From: Mollicutes bacterium
GTDB taxonomy: Bacteria; Bacillota_I; Bacilli_A; RF39; UBA660
Direction of reading: 5' to 3'
Assembly (NCBI GenBank): GCA_003560455.1
Contig: PWIL01000028.1
Span: 1 to 8,795, forward strand
Length of the DNA stretch: 8,795 nucleotides
The notes under the pieces were generated by a model. That model ran no database searches and was not told where the DNA came from. It saw only the letters and a list, made by a program, of their open reading frames with translations. Both the position numbers and the translations under genes were made by a program. Positions 6,074 to 8,795 of this stretch are shown piece by piece; position 1 is the first letter of the stretch, and each line of letters begins with the position of its first letter.

Positions 6074-7489
6074 ATGAGGGGATTTACCTTAATTGAATTT
6101 TTAATTGTTCTAGTTATTAGCGGAATGATAGTATTAATTGCTTGGCCGGTTGTCTTTTTTTATGTTGAACAAATTCAAAAAGAAAATTTTTATTCAACGG
6201 CAATTGCAATTGGTAAAACAGCTGAGGGCAAGTGTTTGTCAAATCAATTAAATAATTTGGATGAAGAAATTTGGGTTGTTTTTGAAAATGGCAAAATGCG
6301 TGGTAATATTATTAGTTATGATACGCAGTCAATTTTAAAAGGGCAGCTAAAGGTTGCTTCTGATTGTCAATTATCAATGGCGATTCATGATGGTAATTTT
6401 TGCGCGCAAAAACGCTTTGCTGATGAACAAATAATTATTTCTGCTCGACCAAAAGAAAATTGCCGAATTGAAACCAGTGCTATTTTAGATGTTGATCAGG
6501 TAAATTATTTAATTGCTCAAGGCTATGTTCCGATAGCTAATACTCAAGAATTAAGTCAAATCGGAACTAATGGCAGACAGTTATTTGGAGAAAATACTAT
6601 TTGGGAAGATGAATATGTTGGTGGACTTGATCAAAAATATGTTCAAGTTGCTCATATAGTTGTTGTTGAAGATGAACATTTATCACCAATTGGAACAATT
6701 GAGCAACCATTTGAAGGTGTTTTTGATGGGAATGATTTATATATCTATGGTTTGAAAATAACGGGAGAGCAATATGGTGGTCTTTTTGGAGTTGCCCAAA
6801 ATGCTGAAATAATTAATGTTAATTTATATGACATCCAAATGAATAATTCACAAATAATGGGTGGGGTAGTTGGCTTAAATAAAAATTCTTTAATTAAAAA
6901 TGTAAATGTAATTGGTGAGATTAAAGGTGAAGAAGTAGTTGGTTGTTTAGTTGGTGAAAATAAGGGAGAAATTAGAAAAAGTTATGGTAATTGTATGAGT
7001 TATTCTAATCAGGAGACCGTTGTCGGCGGTTTAGTTGGTGTCAATAAAGGCGAAATTATTCAATCACATGCTAGTGGAGCAATTATTAATGGGAAAATAA
7101 GTGGTGGTTTAGTTGGTAACATAGAAAATGGAAAAATTGAGAATAGTTATTCAACAACAGCGGTTAATGGTCGAATTATGGTTGGTGGCATGGCAGGTCA
7201 AATGGTTGGCTCAAGTGAAGTTAAAAACTGTTATTCGATGGGTAAGGTTTTGTTACAAAATGAAGAAGGTGATGTTGGGGGATTAATTGGGAAAAAAAAC
7301 TCTGGTCGAGTTATCAATAGTTATTATAATCAAACTATAACGGAAATGTCTGATCTTGGAAAAGGTAAACCACAAACTAATGAACAAATGTTAAATGCTA
7401 AAAACTATCATAATTGGGATTTTAATCAAGTATGGCAAATTCATCGTGATTATAATGATGGCTTTCCTTTTTTACGATTAAATGACTAG
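6074..7489 (+). CDS. Type IV prepilin-like protein with GLUG repeats
   Basis: This is a 471-residue exported protein. Its N-terminus is a class III prepilin signal: a three-residue leader MRG, then FTLIE with the conserved glutamate at +5, then a hydrophobic helix to about residue 31. A prepilin peptidase would cut after G3. Residues about 50-130 hold four cysteines and may form a small disulphide-bonded pilin-like domain. From about 150 the sequence resembles bacterial GLUG proteins, with a P(I)GT-F-G-FDGN block followed by seven (V/Y)GG(L)xG repeats near residues 234, 262, 288, 317, 343, 370 and 401, spaced 26-31 apart. The end, NWDFNQVWQ...FPFLRL, is also typical. GLUG regions are probably beta-helical and occur in surface proteins. 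AAGGAG lies upstream and the gene is 12 nt after rpe, so it shares the operon. Function is unknown; adhesion or a minor pilin is my inference. Confidence 0.85.
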   Translation: MRGFTLIEFLIVLVISGMIVLIAWPVVFFYVEQIQKENFYSTAIAIGKTAEGKCLSNQLNNLDEEIWVVFENGKMRGNIISYDTQSILKGQLKVASDCQLSMAIHDGNFCAQKRFADEQIIISARPKENCRIETSAILDVDQVNYLIAQGYVPIANTQELSQIGTNGRQLFGENTIWEDEYVGGLDQKYVQVAHIVVVEDEHLSPIGTIEQPFEGVFDGNDLYIYGLKITGEQYGGLFGVAQNAEIINVNLYDIQMNNSQIMGGVVGLNKNSLIKNVNVIGEIKGEEVVGCLVGENKGEIRKSYGNCMSYSNQETVVGGLVGVNKGEIIQSHASGAIINGKISGGLVGNIENGKIENSYSTTAVNGRIMVGGMAGQMVGSSEVKNCYSMGKVLLQNEEGDVGGLIGKKNSGRVINSYYNQTITEMSDLGKGKPQTNEQMLNAKNYHNWDFNQVWQIHRDYNDGFPFLRLND

Positions 7490-7499
7490 GGTAGAAAAT

Positions 7500-7529
7500 T
7501 AAGATATTTCTTTATCTTATTTTTTTTTT
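7500..7529 (+). terminator. Intrinsic terminator ending the rlmN operon
   Basis: TAAGATA (7500-7506) pairs with TATCTTA (7513-7519) around a 6-nt loop, and a run of ten T follows (7520-7529). The stem is AT-rich and therefore weak, but the T-run is strong. It lies 10 nt after the stop of the GLUG gene and immediately before the tRNA promoter, so the six-gene transcript should end here, perhaps incompletely. Confidence 0.75.
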
Positions 7530-7530
7530 G

Positions 7531-7539
7531 TGGTATGAT
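7531..7539 (+). promoter_or_regulatory. Promoter -10 region of tRNA-Val (extended -10)
   Basis: TATGAT at 7534-7539 preceded by TGG forms an extended -10. The matching -35 position falls in the T-rich terminator arm (about 7511-7516, TTTATC), so it is poor and the extended motif probably compensates. The expected transcription start is about 7546-7549, a few bases before the mature tRNA at 7556. Confidence 0.6.
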
Positions 7540-7555
7540 AGTGATAGAAAATAAT

Positions 7556-7632
<77 letters not shown>

Positions 7633-7646
7633 TGTAAAGGTGAAAA

Positions 7647-8711
7647 ATGAAAGTAATAGTTTTTTTAATTAAGAGTATTGTTTTATTGGTTTTATCAATT
7701 ATTTTTATTGTTTTTCTTAATGGTGTTCTACTTTATTATTCTGTGACTAATAATTTTGGTAATGTTGAATTTTATGATCGCGTAATTGTTAGTGATGTAA
7801 CTGAAGAATTACATGAAAAATTTCTTGATTATATTCTTGAAAGTGCACAAAAAAATAGCAAGTCGGAATTTGATGAACAAGAAATTAAAATTATGGAAAA
7901 TAGTTTAGAAAAAGTTTTTACATTAGATTGGTTTAGAAAAAATATAAAATTATATTTTTACGATTTTCAAGAATATTTTGTTTATGGCAATTTGTTAGTT
8001 GCAAATGTTAATTTGCGAGATGAAAAACAAGAAATTGAAAAAAACATTAGTGAATTAGTTGTTGATAAATTTTCTGATTCATCAACAAGTAAACAATATG
8101 AAATAAGAGATAATATAATTGAGTCTTTGGCAATTCCTAATCGTTTGACATCCGAAGATATTATTGAAGATCATCTGCCCTATAATTGGCAAGTTCAATT
8201 AGAAAAAATTCCTTCGTATCAAAGAACAATTATGCTGGGAATCTATATTGGTTTTGGTGTTTTTGGATTATTATTTATTTTTATAAGCGGAACGGCTGGC
8301 GCACTTCGATTATTTGGTTTAAATATGTTAGTTGCTGGGGGTTTAAGTTTTGGTGCTATTTATTATTATGGCGAAGAATTTTTGCTTAATAATATTGAAA
8401 AAATTGGTTTTTCAAACAATAGTTCTTTGACATTAGTAAGTATTATTAGTCAAAATAGTTTATTAATGCCTATAATATATTTGGTGGTGGGGTTATTATT
8501 AATTATATTTGGTCAAAAGATTTATAAATTAGAAAAACAAATTGAACAAGAGGAAAAAGAAAATGTAGAAAACAAAGAAATAGAAAGTACAGAACAAGAG
8601 GAAAAAGAAAATGTAGAAAAAAAAGAAATAGAAAGTACAGAACAAGGGGAAGAGAGTGAAAATGTTGAAATTGATAAGGAAAAAAATAATGATGTTGAGA
8701 AAAAGGATTGA
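7647..8711 (+). CDS. Unrecognised four-helix membrane protein with acidic repeat tail
   Basis: I do not recognise this 354-residue protein. It has an N-terminal membrane helix (about 5-29, after K2 and K9) and an extracytoplasmic region of about 165 residues rich in charged residues, with no known motif. Two adjoining helices follow (about 195-217 and 219-240), then a short loop and a fourth helix (about 272-289). By the positive-inside rule both ends are cytoplasmic. The tail from about 293 is almost entirely Glu, Lys, Asn and Ser, and contains a 16-residue unit (EQEEKENVENKEIEST) twice plus a degenerate third copy. AAAGGTG lies 5 nt before the ATG. The gene begins 14 nt after tRNA-Val, probably on the same transcript, and is followed 4 nt later by a lipoprotein gene, suggesting a shared envelope role. 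Confidence 0.85.
   Translation: MKVIVFLIKSIVLLVLSIIFIVFLNGVLLYYSVTNNFGNVEFYDRVIVSDVTEELHEKFLDYILESAQKNSKSEFDEQEIKIMENSLEKVFTLDWFRKNIKLYFYDFQEYFVYGNLLVANVNLRDEKQEIEKNISELVVDKFSDSSTSKQYEIRDNIIESLAIPNRLTSEDIIEDHLPYNWQVQLEKIPSYQRTIMLGIYIGFGVFGLLFIFISGTAGALRLFGLNMLVAGGLSFGAIYYYGEEFLLNNIEKIGFSNNSSLTLVSIISQNSLLMPIIYLVVGLLLIIFGQKIYKLEKQIEQEEKENVENKEIESTEQEEKENVEKKEIESTEQGEESENVEIDKEKNNDVEKKD
8544..8639 (+). repeat. Two tandem 48-bp repeats in the membrane-protein tail
   Basis: The copies 8544-8591 and 8592-8639 differ at one base (C versus A at the thirtieth position, giving Asn or Lys). A degenerate third copy begins at 8640 with gaacaagggg. The unit is 16 codons, so gain or loss keeps the frame. 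The near-identity points to recent duplication or active length change. Confidence 0.92.
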
Positions 8712-8715
8712 AAAA

Positions 8716-8795
8716 ATGAAAAAAAGTATAATTTTATTGTTTGCATTTATTTTGTTTACTGGTTGTATGGAAATTAGTAATGAAATACAAATTAA
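8716..8795 (+). CDS. Lipoprotein, N-terminal fragment cut by the right edge
   Basis: Twenty-six codons are visible. The protein starts with a short lipoprotein signal peptide: two lysines, a hydrophobic stretch, and the lipobox LFTGC with the modified cysteine at C17. After Lgt and signal peptidase II processing it would be anchored to the outer face of the membrane. The mature part visible (CMEISNEIQI) is too short to assign a family. The ATG follows the stop of the membrane-protein gene by 4 nt, with AAGGA (8703-8707) as ribosome-binding site, so the two genes are very likely co-translated. Confidence 0.8.
   Translation, partial: MKKSIILLFAFILFTGCMEISNEIQI

Noticed and set aside
8186..8389. 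Plus-strand open frame of 67 codons
   Set aside because: It is an out-of-frame shadow inside the membrane-protein gene; its Trp/Phe/Tyr richness is an artefact of reading hydrophobic codons in another frame.
8544..8672. Tandem repeats considered as a CRISPR array
   Set aside because: The units abut without spacers and lie in frame within a protein gene.
8522..8746. Minus-strand Ser/Phe-rich open frame of 74 codons
   Set aside because: It is the complement of the Glu/Lys repeat tail; the repeated pattern comes from the 48-bp duplication.

Overview
The window is a very AT-rich stretch of a low-GC Gram-positive chromosome. TGA serves as a normal stop (three genes end in it) and tryptophan is encoded by TGG, so this is not the Mycoplasma code. 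The order rlmN - prpC - prkC - rsgA - rpe is a conserved Bacillota block, known for example in Bacillus subtilis. Together with the composition this suggests a member of the Bacilli, perhaps near Erysipelotrichia or other AT-rich gut lineages. The genus cannot be named from this sequence.

Layout. Positions 1-874 (minus strand) hold the first 291 codons of an IS110-family (DEDD) transposase that runs off the left edge. Positions 875-1156 are non-coding. This stretch contains the upstream end of the IS, where IS110-type elements can encode a bridge RNA. It also holds an imperfect direct repeat, a perfect 12-bp inverted repeat and the promoter region of the rightward operon. Positions 1157-7489 are one tightly packed plus-strand operon: rlmN (rRNA/tRNA adenine C2 methyltransferase), prpC (PP2C phosphatase), prkC (PASTA-domain Ser/Thr kinase), rsgA (30S-assembly GTPase), rpe (ribulose-phosphate epimerase) and a gene for a type IV prepilin-like protein carrying about seven GLUG repeats. 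A short AT-rich hairpin with a ten-T run (7500-7529) ends it. A tRNA-Val(GAC) gene follows at 7556-7632. Only 14 nt later, with no terminator between, comes a gene for an unrecognised four-helix membrane protein with a duplicated acidic tail. The first 26 codons of a lipoprotein gene close the window.

How it fits together. PrpC and PrkC form the reversible Ser/Thr phosphorylation pair that senses cell-wall muropeptides through the PASTA domains. In B. subtilis, translation GTPases, including the RsgA homologue CpgA, are reported PrkC substrates, so the block links wall status to ribosome function, with RlmN acting on the ribosome too. Rpe is a pentose-phosphate enzyme that travels with the block. 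The pilin-like GLUG protein is the accessory part and the most unusual item. It has its own strong ribosome-binding site 12 nt after rpe and places an exported, probably beta-helical protein under the same transcript as the wall-sensing kinase.

No CRISPR array, riboswitch or complete new system was found. The points most worth a second look are the prepilin-GLUG protein, the possible bridge-RNA region of the IS110 element, the palindrome before rlmN, and the tRNA-membrane protein-lipoprotein transcript.
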